In this document: positions 10,303-18,052 of the stretch, one piece after another
How the letters are laid out: every line of letters starts with the position of its first letter
Numbering within the stretch: position 1 is the first letter of the stretch
Assembly: GCF_006442205.1 (NCBI RefSeq)
Contig: NZ_VFVR01000002.1
Coordinates: 930,001-994,000 of the forward strand
Origin: Mesorhizobium sp. B2-3-12
Lineage (GTDB): Bacteria; Pseudomonadota; Alphaproteobacteria; Rhizobiales; Rhizobiaceae
Length of the DNA: 64,000 bases
Direction: 5' to 3'
Notes under the pieces: generated by a model
Database searches by the model: none
What the model saw: only the letters and a program-made list of their open reading frames with translations
Told to the model about the DNA's origin: nothing
Translations under genes and position numbers: made by a program

Positions 10303-10830
10303 ATGGCCGATCCTTTCGTTGCGGAAATCCGCATCTTCCCGTTCAACTTTGCGCCCAAGGGCTGGGCATGGTGCGACGGCCAGCTCTTGCCGCTGTCGCA
10401 GAACACGGCTCTCTTTTCGCTGCTCGGCACCACCTATGGCGGTAATGGCAAGTCCAACTTCGCCTTGCCCGACCTCCAGGGGCGCACGCCCATGCATCCG
10501 GGACAAGGGCCAGGGCTTTCCCTGCATGACCTCGGCGAGACAGGCGGTTCGGACGCGGTGACACTGCTGGAGTCCGAAATCCCCGTGCATAATCACGCGA
10601 TGAGGGGAACTGTTGAAGATGGAACGCAGGGCACGCTGACCGCCGGCATCACCTTGGCAACTTCCATCAACGGCGCGGTGTTTCAATCGACCACAAACGC
10701 CAATCTGGTTCCTCTGAGCCCCAATACGCTTGCCCCTGCCGGCGGCGGGCAGCCGCACAACAATCTGCAGCCCTATCTCACCTGCTATTTCTGCATCGCG
10801 CTGCAAGGCGTTTTCCCGCCGAGAGGCTGA
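10303..10830 (+). CDS. Phage tail collar domain protein (Mdp type), copy 3
   Basis: This 175-residue tail-collar family protein is the third paralogue. It has I-F-P-F-N-F-A-P-K-G-W near residue 12, then C-D-G-Q-L-L-P, L-G-T-T-Y-G-G-N-G, F-A-L-P-D-L-Q-G-R and a C-terminal H-N-N-L-Q-P-Y element, ending in V-F-P-P-R-G. ATG 10303 follows GAGGGA by seven bases and starts 13 bases after copy 2. The conserved N- and C-terminal blocks with a diverged middle indicate old tandem duplication. It is followed after 27 bases by the propeller gene in the same direction, which suggests one operon. Family function outside phages is not established. Confidence 0.88.
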   Translation: MADPFVAEIRIFPFNFAPKGWAWCDGQLLPLSQNTALFSLLGTTYGGNGKSNFALPDLQGRTPMHPGQGPGLSLHDLGETGGSDAVTLLESEIPVHNHAMRGTVEDGTQGTLTAGITLATSINGAVFQSTTNANLVPLSPNTLAPAGGGQPHNNLQPYLTCYFCIALQGVFPPRG

Positions 10831-10857
10831 CACCGAGCCAACAGGGTAGGACGAACA

Positions 10858-12099
10858 ATGGCCAACGAGAACGCTCATTTACCCTCCCAGACGGCACCCT
10901 TCGGGCCTATGCCGACCGGCGCGTCGTTCTTCGAGCTGTCGCGGTTGATGGTCGTCGGCATCGATTCAGCGGCCGGGCAGCTGATCCAGAAGGCGCAGAC
11001 CGCGCCGAACGGGCCGTGGCCTTCCGCGTGGTCGCCAATCGCGGCCGGCGCGTGGGTGATCATGAGCGCCGGCTTGACCAAGGACGGCCGCGTCGCGGTG
11101 GTCGCGCAGCCGTCCGGCACCACCAATCTGTCCTTCATCACCGAAGATATCAACCAGGTCGGCCCGGTCGACAAATGGAATCCGCCGGTCGGCATCGGCG
11201 CGCCGCCCGGCGCGACCCTCTACCAGAAGCTGTCGATGGCCAACGACGCCGACGGCCGCATCGAAATCTTCCTCACCGATAATCTGGGCCGCATCTGGTG
11301 GATCTACCAGAATCCGGATGTCGTCGTGCAGGTGCAAAAAACCATCACGCCGCCCGGCACGACGACGCCGATCGTCGTTACCGTTGACGAGCTCAGGCCG
11401 CCCGCACAACCCTGGAGCGCCTGGATACAACTAACCGGCCAACTCGTGGCGGTCACGGCGCTGCGCCAGGCGGACGGCCGCATCGCGCTGTTCGGCATCA
11501 ACTCAACTCTTCACCTCTATCGCTGCCAGCAGGCCAAGGCCCAGGCGCTGACGGTGGCGGACTGGACGCCATGGGTGCAGATCGACGCCGGCTATCCTTT
11601 CACGGAAATGGCGCCGATCGTCGGCCCGCTGGGCGCCACCAATCTGTTTGCCATGACGCAGTCAGGCCAGGTGCTGCACACCAAGCAACAGCCGGCCGGT
11701 TCCGACACCTGGACCGCCTGGGCGACGCCCGGCTATAGCAGGGTTCCCAGATACACGATCTGCGCCGGCATCCGGGGCGACGGCGACATCATGCTGGTGG
11801 CCTCCGACCAGCAGCATGTCCACTCGTTCAACGCCCAATACGACGCGGCCACCCAAAACTGGTCGGGATGGCGTGATTTCAGCGCCTCTGGCGCCAACAC
11901 ACGGCTGTCGCTCGACTACAATGCCGATGGCCGCCTCGCCTTGTTCAGCATGATGATCACGAACGATGGCACCAATGGTCTGTGGGTGATCAACCAGATG
12001 GCCATGGACAGTTCCGAATGGGAGTGGAGCTGGACGGCGCTGGCAACCGGCAACCTCAAGCAGATCGCCGTCGTGCGCGACCTGACGCCGCCCGCCTGA
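10858..12099 (+). CDS. Beta-propeller lectin-like protein with W-x-x-W blades
   Basis: This 413-residue protein has no signal peptide or membrane segment. It consists of repeated units of roughly 55-70 residues, each with a W-x-x-W type motif (W-S-A-W, W-T-P-W, W-T-A-W, W-S-G-W, W-E-W-S-W) and D-G-R-(I/L)-(A/E)-(L/I)-F turns. This pattern resembles PLL/tachylectin-type beta-propellers that bind sugars. Ligand binding is inferred from repeat form only. A GGTAGGA ribosome binding site precedes ATG 10858. The gene is in line with the three collar genes upstream and the acetyltransferase 3 bases downstream, so it probably belongs to the same operon. No exact named family is claimed. Confidence 0.7.
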   Translation: MANENAHLPSQTAPFGPMPTGASFFELSRLMVVGIDSAAGQLIQKAQTAPNGPWPSAWSPIAAGAWVIMSAGLTKDGRVAVVAQPSGTTNLSFITEDINQVGPVDKWNPPVGIGAPPGATLYQKLSMANDADGRIEIFLTDNLGRIWWIYQNPDVVVQVQKTITPPGTTTPIVVTVDELRPPAQPWSAWIQLTGQLVAVTALRQADGRIALFGINSTLHLYRCQQAKAQALTVADWTPWVQIDAGYPFTEMAPIVGPLGATNLFAMTQSGQVLHTKQQPAGSDTWTAWATPGYSRVPRYTICAGIRGDGDIMLVASDQQHVHSFNAQYDAATQNWSGWRDFSASGANTRLSLDYNADGRLALFSMMITNDGTNGLWVINQMAMDSSEWEWSWTALATGNLKQIAVVRDLTPPA

Positions 12100-12102
12100 C
12101 CG

Positions 12103-12675
12103 TTGATCACGGACGGCGTGACAGCGATCAACCCAACCTCTCTCGCCGCAGCCTGGTCCCGGTCACGCCGGGCCGGGCTCGCTTTCCGGGCCGCCGGCGA
12201 GGCCGACATTGCCTTCCTGTCGCGGCTCTACGCCTCGACCCGCATGGAAGAACTCGCCGTAACGGGCTGGAGCGAGGTACAGAAGGCCGCCTTCCTCGAC
12301 ATGCAGTTCCAGGCTCAGCACGCGCATTACCACGCTCATTATCCGGAGGCCGATTGGCTGGTGGTCGAACACGCCCGTGAAGACATCGGCCGCCTCTACA
12401 TCGAGCGCTGGCCAAGTCAGCACCGCATCATCGACATCGCTTTTTTGCCGGCGCATCGCCGCAAGGGCCATGGCACCGCGCTGCTGCGGGACCTCATCGA
12501 CGAGGCATGGTTGTCAGGCAAATATGTCTCGATCCATGTCGAGAAGAACAGTCCCGCGAGGCGGCTCTATCTGGAACTCGGCTTTGCCGTCGTCGAGGAC
12601 AAGGGCGTCTATGACCTGATGGCGTGCGCGCCGGCGGCAGGCGAGGTGATGGCCGCAAACCCTGAGATCGGCTGA
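12103..12675 (+). CDS. GNAT family N-acetyltransferase
   Basis: This is a GNAT fold acetyltransferase of about 190 residues. The acetyl-CoA binding motif A is visible as H-R-R-K-G-H-G-T-A-L-L near residue 125, followed by V-S-I-H-V and the C-terminal N-x-P-A-R-R-L-Y-L-E-L-G-F segment typical of the family. The substrate cannot be read from sequence. The start is uncertain: TTG 12103 gives near-contact with the upstream stop at 12099, while GTG 12118 is an alternative. The position directly after the propeller gene on the same strand suggests it belongs to the collar/propeller operon, perhaps modifying one of its products, which is inference. Confidence 0.8.
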   Translation: MITDGVTAINPTSLAAAWSRSRRAGLAFRAAGEADIAFLSRLYASTRMEELAVTGWSEVQKAAFLDMQFQAQHAHYHAHYPEADWLVVEHAREDIGRLYIERWPSQHRIIDIAFLPAHRRKGHGTALLRDLIDEAWLSGKYVSIHVEKNSPARRLYLELGFAVVEDKGVYDLMACAPAAGEVMAANPEIG

Positions 12676-12684
12676 AGCCTTTCT

Positions 12685-12752
12685 GCCTTCGTCATCCTGG
12701 GGCGGAGCAAGGAGCGAAGCGACGCGGCGCAGACCCCGGGATAGACGAAGGC
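12685..12752. repeat. Rhizobial intergenic palindromic repeat
   Basis: Inverted arms GCCTTCGTCATCCTGGGG (12685-12702) and CCCCGGGATAGACGAAGGC (12734-12752) flank a GGAGCGAAGCGACG-type core. Repeats of this form are common between genes in rhizobia. It lies between the convergent GNAT and DUF6916 genes and may act as a bidirectional terminator. Confidence 0.65.
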
Positions 12753-12775
12753 CCGTGCCTTCGACCACGGACGCT

Positions 12776-13051
12776 TTAATTGAACACCGCTTCGTAGACC
12801 CGGCCCGTGGCGTCGGCGGCAATCGGCACGATGAAGATGTCGTGGACGTCGCCGGCGCCGGCAAGGCTGTAGGTCGCCTGCGGCAGCGCGATCTCGGGCG
12901 GCCCCCGAAACAACAGGGAAAACCCGCCGCCCGGGCGCGGGCTGGCGGCGATGCGGTTGACGGCGCTCAGTTCGAGCGAGACCCGTCCCGCTCCGGTCTC
13001 GACGATGAACGCCTGTCCGACCGCCTGTTCAAAATCCGCCGCCGCCGCCAT
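12776..13051 (-). CDS. DUF6916 family protein
   Basis: This 91-residue protein matches my recollection of the DUF6916 family. It has an N-terminal F-x-x-x-V-G-Q-A-F segment, a central F-S-L-L-F-R-G-P-P, then L-P-Q-A-T-Y and a C-terminal I-F-I-V-P-I-A-A-D followed by Y-E-A-V-F-N. The open frame continues upstream to 13234, but the family begins near M-A-A-A-A-D-F, so ATG at 13051 was chosen. The function is unknown. Members are often found beside tail-collar proteins, which fits the neighbourhood here, though that association is from memory and should be verified. It is convergent with the GNAT gene. Confidence 0.7.
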   Translation of the reverse strand: MAAAADFEQAVGQAFIVETGAGRVSLELSAVNRIAASPRPGGGFSLLFRGPPEIALPQATYSLAGAGDVHDIFIVPIAADATGRVYEAVFN

Positions 13052-13380
13052 TGCGTTCGCCCCAAAACCGTTTGCGGGGCACTGTCGCCGCTTCGCCACG
13101 GGCTGTCCAGAGCTCTTTGTCCGAGTCCGCTGCGGACCAAGCCGACGAACACTTCGCCACCTTTTGCCCGCCGCACCTGGAGAGCCAGCGCGCAAGACAT
13201 TTCGCGACCGTAATCCAAAAATACAGCAGTCCATGTCCTTTTATGCGCGCCATCGACACTATAGTACTTGGTTCGGGCGCGGGATGTTTACGAGCCCGGC
13301 GCGACAAGACGGAAGTTTCGGCAACGATGCCTGACGCGGAATGGCCGGCCTGGCCGGCTTGCGGGAGAAAAGGACGGACG
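13052..13380. other. Divergent intergenic region between DUF6916 and sapC-like genes
   Basis: This stretch of 329 bases separates two divergent genes. No RNA gene or convincing small gene is seen. It should hold the promoters of both genes. A relatively AT-rich segment near 13210-13275 (including CACTATAGTACTTGG) is the most promoter-like part, but no element can be assigned firmly. Confidence 0.4.
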
Positions 13381-14190
13381 ATGGCTGAGGGTGATGCGAA
13401 AACAGGGACGCCGCCGGCAACGGGGGGCGACGCCTTGCCGTTGTTCTATTCGAGGCCCGAGGCGCTCAATCCGGCCCGGCACGGCTCGCTGGGGCTGACC
13501 GCGCGCAGCGACTTTTCCTTCGCCCGGCGGGCGCATGCCATTCCGGTGGTGGCGTCGGAAATGCCGGCGGCGATGCGCTCCTATTCGATCGTGTTCATCG
13601 GTGCCGCCAAGGCGCCCGTGATCATCGCCGGCGTGCGCCAGGACGAGAACCTGTTCGTTGACGCCGACGGCAAGTGGAGCGCGCCGCACTATATCCCGGC
13701 CTATGTCCGCCGCTACCCCTTCATCCTGGCCGAGGACCCGGGTTCGGCCGGCCGGCTGACATTGTGCGTCGACCGGGCGAGCGAGCGCGTCGTCGACCAG
13801 CTCGCGGCGCCGTCGCGCGACGACAAGGTGCTGCCTTTCTTCAGCGGCAACGAAGCGACCGAGGCGACCAAGCAGGCGCTCGCCTTCTGCAACCAGTTCC
13901 AGATCGACTTCAGGGCGACCCGTGAGATGGTCGACAAGATCGACGCCCACGGCCTGTTCGCACCGCGCCAGAGCAAGGTGACGCTGGAAGGGGGCGAAGT
14001 GCTCAACCTCACCGATTTCCAGGTGATCGACGAAGCCGCCTTCAACAAATTGAGCGACGCGGCCTTCCTCGACCTGCGAAAATCAGGCGCGCTCAGCCTG
14101 CTCTATTGCCACCTCGCCTCGACCAACAGCTGGACCTCGCTGGTGCACCAGGCCTCGGTGCGCAAGGCGGAGGGAACGAAGGGCGGGTGA
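13381..14190 (+). CDS. SapC family protein
   Basis: This 269-residue protein has the SapC family layout: L-P-L-F-Y followed by L-N-P-x-x-H-G-S-L-G-L near residue 30, F-A-R-x-A-H-A-I-P-V-V, the S-Y-S-I-V-F stretch and Y-I-P-A-Y-V-R-R-Y-P-F. In Caulobacter and Campylobacter, SapC names are linked to S-layer biology, but the biochemical function is not known. The open frame extends upstream, but ATG 13381 has an AAAAGGACGG ribosome site and gives the family's usual length. It has no signal peptide. Its position next to the beta-helix, collar, propeller and DUF6916 genes supports a role in a surface structure, as inference. Confidence 0.8.
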   Translation: MAEGDAKTGTPPATGGDALPLFYSRPEALNPARHGSLGLTARSDFSFARRAHAIPVVASEMPAAMRSYSIVFIGAAKAPVIIAGVRQDENLFVDADGKWSAPHYIPAYVRRYPFILAEDPGSAGRLTLCVDRASERVVDQLAAPSRDDKVLPFFSGNEATEATKQALAFCNQFQIDFRATREMVDKIDAHGLFAPRQSKVTLEGGEVLNLTDFQVIDEAAFNKLSDAAFLDLRKSGALSLLYCHLASTNSWTSLVHQASVRKAEGTKGG

Positions 14191-14215
14191 AGGCGGCTCC
14201 TCGTCGACAGGCGAG

Positions 14216-14779
14216 CTATGCCGCTGCCCGCCGGTCGTGGGCGCCCTCCCTGATCTCCTCGGTGAGCTTGTCGCAGAACGCGTCGAGATCGCCGGGATTG
14301 CGACTGGTGACGAGCCCCTGATCGGTGACGACGGCACTGTCTTCCCAAAGACCGCCGGCATTGATCACATCGGTCTTGACCGACTTGTAAGACGTGACGC
14401 GGCGCCCCTTGGCGATCCCGGTCTCCACAAGAAGCCAGGGCGCGTGGCAGATCGCACCGACGACCTTCTTGGCGGACCAGAATGATTTGACGAAGTCCAA
14501 TGCCTTCCGCTCGACCCGCAGCAGGTCGGGATTGATGACGCCGCCAGGCAGAACGATGGCATCGTAGTCGTCCACCCGCGCTTCATCCAGGGTCTTATCG
14601 ACGGGAACGCTCCGTCCCCAATCCTTGTGATCCCAGCCTCTGATCTCGCCGCTTGCGAGCGACACGACATCCACTTGCGCACCCGCTTCGCGCAGTTTTT
14701 TCAACGGAACTTCCAATTCGGACTGTTCAAAGCCGTTGGTGGCCAGAACGGCGATGCGCTTGCCAGAAATGTTCTGCAT
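14216..14779 (-). CDS. PfpI/DJ-1 family type 1 glutamine amidotransferase-like protein
   Basis: This 187-residue protein is a DJ-1/PfpI superfamily member. It begins with the strand R-I-A-V-L-A-T-N-G-F-E, has the V-L-P-G-G segment mid-protein, and carries the nucleophile elbow A-I-C-H-A-P-W with the expected Cys-His pair. Relatives act as proteases, deglycases or stress chaperones; which applies here is not shown. Three in-frame ATGs occur at 14791, 14782 and 14779. GGAG at 14786-14789 gives a six-base spacing to the last, so that start was chosen. The gene converges on the sapC-like gene. Confidence 0.85.
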   Translation of the reverse strand: MQNISGKRIAVLATNGFEQSELEVPLKKLREAGAQVDVVSLASGEIRGWDHKDWGRSVPVDKTLDEARVDDYDAIVLPGGVINPDLLRVERKALDFVKSFWSAKKVVGAICHAPWLLVETGIAKGRRVTSYKSVKTDVINAGGLWEDSAVVTDQGLVTSRNPGDLDAFCDKLTEEIREGAHDRRAAA

Positions 14780-14910
14780 CATTTTCTCCATCTTTGGATT
14801 GATGGAGGCTAACGAGGCCCGGCGGGAAGCGTTCCTGCTGTAATTTTATGTGACTTCCGGGAATCCTGGGGCCTCGGCCGTGGCGACGAGACCAGCGTCC
14901 GCCCCAAACG

Positions 14911-14939
14911 CGAAAAAGCCGCGGCGGACCGCGGCTTTT
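14911..14939 (-). terminator. Rho-independent terminator of tRNA-Gly
   Basis: The stem GCCGCGG (14918-14924) pairs with CCGCGGC (14929-14935) around a CGGA loop. On the minus strand it is followed by five T residues. It lies about 26 bases beyond the tRNA 3' end. Confidence 0.75.
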
Positions 14940-14965
14940 CGATGCCTGATTTCCCTGGAGGAAAT

Positions 14966-15040
14966 TGGAGCGGGTGAAGCGATTCGAACGCTCGACCCCA
15001 ACCTTGGCAAGGTTGTGCTCTACCCCTGAGCTACACCCGC
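14966..15040 (-). tRNA. tRNA-Gly (GCC anticodon)
   Basis: Read on the minus strand, the 75-base gene folds as a standard cloverleaf. The acceptor stem GCGGGTG (15034-15040) pairs with CACCCGC. The D arm is GCTC/GAGC, the anticodon stem CAACC/GGTTG encloses loop TTGCCAA with anticodon GCC, and the T arm has the TTCGAAT loop. The discriminator base is T and CCA is encoded at 14966-14968. Confidence 0.97.
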
Positions 15041-15358
15041 TCACACGGCGTCTTGGCCGCAAGCCGGGCCTATATGGCTGAAGAGCGCGGCGATTGCAAC
15101 AGGGAAATAGCAGGCTTTTTGCAACCCGGCGCAATGAAGCCGGCTAGCCCGTGCGGACAAGGCGCCGGCCGGATTTTGCGCCTTCCGCCAGGCGATGGCG
15201 TGGGCTGCCACGGCATTGCGGCGCGCGTGTCGGCGCGGCGTGCGTGGGAATCGCCGGCTTTCGCGGCTCGGCGCTTCGGACTTGCGCAAAAACGATTCCG
15301 ATTCTCCGGGCAATGCGATAAACGGCATGGCCTCACACCAAGCCCGAGAAGAAAACCA
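15041..15358. other. Intergenic region between tRNA-Gly and the proX-like gene
   Basis: This stretch of 318 bases should hold the divergent promoters of the tRNA and the downstream gene. The downstream gene's frame is open through most of it, but the family length and start place the gene start at 15359. No other feature is seen. Confidence 0.4.
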
Positions 15359-15856
15359 ATGCCGAAGACCGAAGCCGAGCTTTTCGCCTTTCTCGCCGAC
15401 CTGGGCATCGCCGTTTCGACGATACGCCATCCGCCGCTCTATACGGTCGCCGATTCGCAGGCGCTGCGCGGCGAAATCGCCGGCGGGCACACGAAAAACC
15501 TGTTCCTGAAGGACAAGAAGGACAATTTCTTCCTGGTCACCGTCGGCGAGGACGCGGTTGTCGATCTCAAGCAGATCCACCAGCTGATCGGCGCCGCCAG
15601 CCGGGTCTCCTTCGGCAAGCCGGAGATGCTGCTGGAGCTTCTGGGCGTCACGCCGGGCGCGGTCACCGTCTTCGGCGTCATCAACGACACGGCGAAAAGG
15701 GTCAAGCTGGTGCTCGACAAGGATCTGATGGAGCATTCGGTCATCAACGCGCATCCGCTGACCAATGAGGCGACGACGTCGATCGCGGCGGCCGACCTCA
15801 TCAGATTCGTCGAGGCAACCGGACACGATGCTGCTATCTTGAAAGTCTCGGCTTGA
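15359..15856 (+). CDS. proX: Prolyl-tRNA deacylase / YbaK-type editing protein
   Basis: This 165-residue protein is a free-standing YbaK/ProRS-associated editing domain, of the ProX/PrdX type that hydrolyses mischarged Ala-tRNA(Pro). It starts with the typical L-F-A-F-L-A-D-L-G-I segment and R-H-P-P-L-Y-T-V. G-H-T-K-N-L-F-L-K-D-K-K follows near residue 45, then the K-P-E-M-L-L-E-L-L-G-V-T-P-G-A-V-T-V-F segment and the C-terminal H-P-L-T-N-E-A-T-T. The open frame starts further upstream, but ATG 15359 has an AGAAG-type ribosome site and gives the family's usual length. The family is confident; the exact amino acid edited is by analogy. Confidence 0.88.
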   Translation: MPKTEAELFAFLADLGIAVSTIRHPPLYTVADSQALRGEIAGGHTKNLFLKDKKDNFFLVTVGEDAVVDLKQIHQLIGAASRVSFGKPEMLLELLGVTPGAVTVFGVINDTAKRVKLVLDKDLMEHSVINAHPLTNEATTSIAAADLIRFVEATGHDAAILKVSA

Positions 15857-15940
15857 TCGCCACATGGATGGCGAAGCCGATTTCCAATACGACATTGCGC
15901 GGAGCCGCGGGCCGGCGGGCGCGACCGAAAGGGTGACGAG

Positions 15941-16945
15941 ATGAGCGACAACAATCCGTTTGGCGGATCATTCGGGAACAATGGCGGCCAGTATGCCACC
16001 ACGGTCCAATATGGCGGAACGGCGCCGGCCCCGGCGAAGGCCGCGCTTGGCGAAGCGCCCGCAGGCCCCGTCGGCGAGGTCATCAAGGACACGACGACCG
16101 CTGCCTTCGCCGCCGACGTCATCCAGGAATCGCGCCGCCAGCCGGTGCTGGTCGATTTCTGGGCGCCGTGGTGCGGGCCGTGCAAGCAACTCACCCCGCA
16201 GCTGGAAAAGGCGGTCAAGGCCGCCGGCGGCAAGGTCAAGCTGGTCAAGATGAACATCGACGACCATCCCTCGATCGCCGGCCAGCTCGGCATCCAGTCG
16301 ATACCGGCCGTCATCGCCTTCAAGGACGGCCAGCCGGTCGACGGCTTCATGGGCGCCATTCCGGAGAGCCAGATCAACGAATTCATCACCAAGGTCGGTG
16401 GCAAGGGCAATGGCGCCCAGGCCGTGGCCGAGGCGCTGGCGGCGGCGACCGAAGCCCGCGACGCCGGCGACATGCAGGGCGCCGCCGACATTTATGACGC
16501 CGTCCTGGCGCAGGCGCCGGAAACGGTCGAGGCGATTGCCGGGCTGGGCGAGCTGCTGTTCGAGGCCGGCGACACGGAAGGCGCCGAGGCGCTGTTGGCC
16601 ACGGCCCCGGAGGCCAAGAAGGACGCGCCTGTTCTCGCCGCCCTGCGCGCCAAGATGGCGCTTGCCGCGCAAGCCGCCGAACTCGGCAACCCGGCCGAAT
16701 TCGAACGGCGCCTGGCCGAAAACCCTGGCGATCACCAGGCGCGCTTCGATCTGGCCATGATCCAGAACGCCAGGGGCGAGCGCACGGCGGCCGCAGACAA
16801 TCTGCTGTCGATCATCAAGGCCGACCGCGCCTGGAACGAGGATGGCGCCAAGACGCAATTGCTGCAGTTCTTCGAGGCCTGGGGCATGACCGACGAGGCG
16901 ACGCTCGCCGCGCGGCGGAAACTGTCGTCGCTGCTGTTTTCCTGA
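15941..16945 (+). CDS. Thioredoxin-TPR co-chaperone, CnoX/YbbN-like
   Basis: This 334-residue protein combines an N-terminal thioredoxin domain with a C-terminal TPR-like helical half. The active site W-C-G-P-C is at residues 77-81 after V-L-V-D-F-W-A-P, so unlike E. coli CnoX both redox cysteines are kept. Residues 1-45 are Gly/Asn/Ala-rich and probably flexible. The region from about 160 on has Ala-rich helical repeats including A-L-L-A-T-A-P-E and D-H-Q-A-R-F-D-L-A, the typical YbbN tail. Family members hold unfolded or oxidised clients and pass them to GroEL or DnaK. It probably heads an operon with the Lon-domain and Trm112-like genes, all on the same strand. Confidence 0.88.
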   Translation: MSDNNPFGGSFGNNGGQYATTVQYGGTAPAPAKAALGEAPAGPVGEVIKDTTTAAFAADVIQESRRQPVLVDFWAPWCGPCKQLTPQLEKAVKAAGGKVKLVKMNIDDHPSIAGQLGIQSIPAVIAFKDGQPVDGFMGAIPESQINEFITKVGGKGNGAQAVAEALAAATEARDAGDMQGAADIYDAVLAQAPETVEAIAGLGELLFEAGDTEGAEALLATAPEAKKDAPVLAALRAKMALAAQAAELGNPAEFERRLAENPGDHQARFDLAMIQNARGERTAAADNLLSIIKADRAWNEDGAKTQLLQFFEAWGMTDEATLAARRKLSSLLFS

Positions 16946-17057
16946 GCCGGCTGCCGGTTGTTTTGTCGCATGGGCTTGTGTCGCCAAGCCTGTGCGCCAG
17001 ATAGGACAGGGCGACGCGGGATTGACGCTTCCCGGCGGAAGCGATCGGAGGAATGAG

Positions 17058-17729
17058 GTGCAAGCGGGAAACGCGCATTACCGGCTCGCCAAGGATCTGC
17101 CGTCGGCGATCCCGATCTTTCCGCTCGAGGGCGCGCTGCTGCTGCCGGGTGGTCGCATGCCGCTCAACATCTTCGAGCCGCGCTACCTGCAGATGCTGGA
17201 CCAGGCGGTCGCCGGCTCGCGCCTGATCGGCATCATCCAGCCCGCTCTAGATGGGGCCTTGCGCGAGGATGGCGAGCCTGAACTTTGCAATGTCGGCTGT
17301 ATCGGTCGCATCATCGCCTTTTCCGAAACCGGCGACGGACGATACCTGATTTCGCTGCAGGGCGTGTGCCGTTTCCGCATCGCCCACGAGCTGCCGGCCA
17401 AGACGCCGTTTCGCCAGTGCAAACCGGCGCCATTCCTGACCGATCTCGACGAGGATCAGGCGGCCGAGGAAATCGACCGGCCGGCGCTGCTCAGGGCCTT
17501 TCGTGCCTATCTGCAGGCCAATGATCTGGAAGCCGACTGGGAAAGCGTCAGCCGGGCCGAGAACGCCATGCTGGTCAACGCGCTGTCGATGATGGCGCCC
17601 TACGGGCCGGCCGAGAAGCAGGCGCTGCTCGAAGCAGCGGACCTGAAAACGCGGGCCGAGACGCTGATCGCCATCACCGAGATGACGCTGGCGCGCGAGA
17701 ATGAGGATTTTGGCTCGAGCCTGCAGTAG
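17058..17729 (+). CDS. LON peptidase substrate-binding domain protein
   Basis: This 223-residue protein is only the N-terminal (LAN) substrate-binding domain of Lon proteases, without ATPase or protease domains. Characteristic segments are I-P-I-F-P-L-E-G-A-L-L-L-P near residue 17, L-N-I-F-E-P-R-Y near 38, then V-G-C-I-G-R-I and Y-L-I-S-L-x-G. The start GTG 17058 was chosen because GGAGG at 17047-17051 precedes it by six bases; the longer frame upstream lacks such a site. The cellular role of these stand-alone domains is not settled. It sits between cnoX-like and trm112-like genes, an order common in rhizobia. Confidence 0.85.
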   Translation: MQAGNAHYRLAKDLPSAIPIFPLEGALLLPGGRMPLNIFEPRYLQMLDQAVAGSRLIGIIQPALDGALREDGEPELCNVGCIGRIIAFSETGDGRYLISLQGVCRFRIAHELPAKTPFRQCKPAPFLTDLDEDQAAEEIDRPALLRAFRAYLQANDLEADWESVSRAENAMLVNALSMMAPYGPAEKQALLEAADLKTRAETLIAITEMTLARENEDFGSSLQ

Positions 17730-17764
17730 GATGAACGCAGGCTTGGAGCTGGAAGGGGCATGCG

Positions 17765-18004
17765 ATGGCGGATGGGCGTGACGGCAAGAAAACCAGTGTC
17801 GACCCGAAGCTCCTGGAATTGCTGGCCTGCCCGCTGACCAAGGGGCCGCTGGCCTGGAATCCCGAGCGCGGCGAGCTTGTCTCGCGGGTCGCCAAGCTCG
17901 CCTATCCCGTGCGCGACGGCATCCCGATCATGCTACCCTCGGAGGCGCGGACCATCTCGGCCGAGGATGTGCTGTCGCCGCCGAAGCCGGGCGGGCCGGG
18001 CTGA
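17765..18004 (+). CDS. Trm112 family protein (UPF0434)
   Basis: This 79-residue protein belongs to the Trm112/YcaR family. It has [17 protein letters not shown] near the N-terminus and [11 protein letters not shown] at residues 48-58. Only one of the zinc-ribbon cysteines (C-P) remains, as in many bacterial members. Eukaryotic Trm112 activates methyltransferases; the bacterial role is uncertain. It follows the Lon-domain gene by 35 bases and ends just before the convergent dnaE2. Confidence 0.88.
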   Translation: MADGRDGKKTSVDPKLLELLACPLTKGPLAWNPERGELVSRVAKLAYPVRDGIPIMLPSEARTISAEDVLSPPKPGGPG

Positions 18005-18052
18005 GGGGGGCGCTGTCCCGCCAGCGTTTGATGGGAAGGGCCAGTCCCTCGC

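Noticed and set aside
9260..10830. A prophage suggested by tail-collar proteins
   Set aside because: No integrase, terminase, capsid, portal, sheath or lysis gene lies around them, and collar/Mdp proteins are common outside phages.
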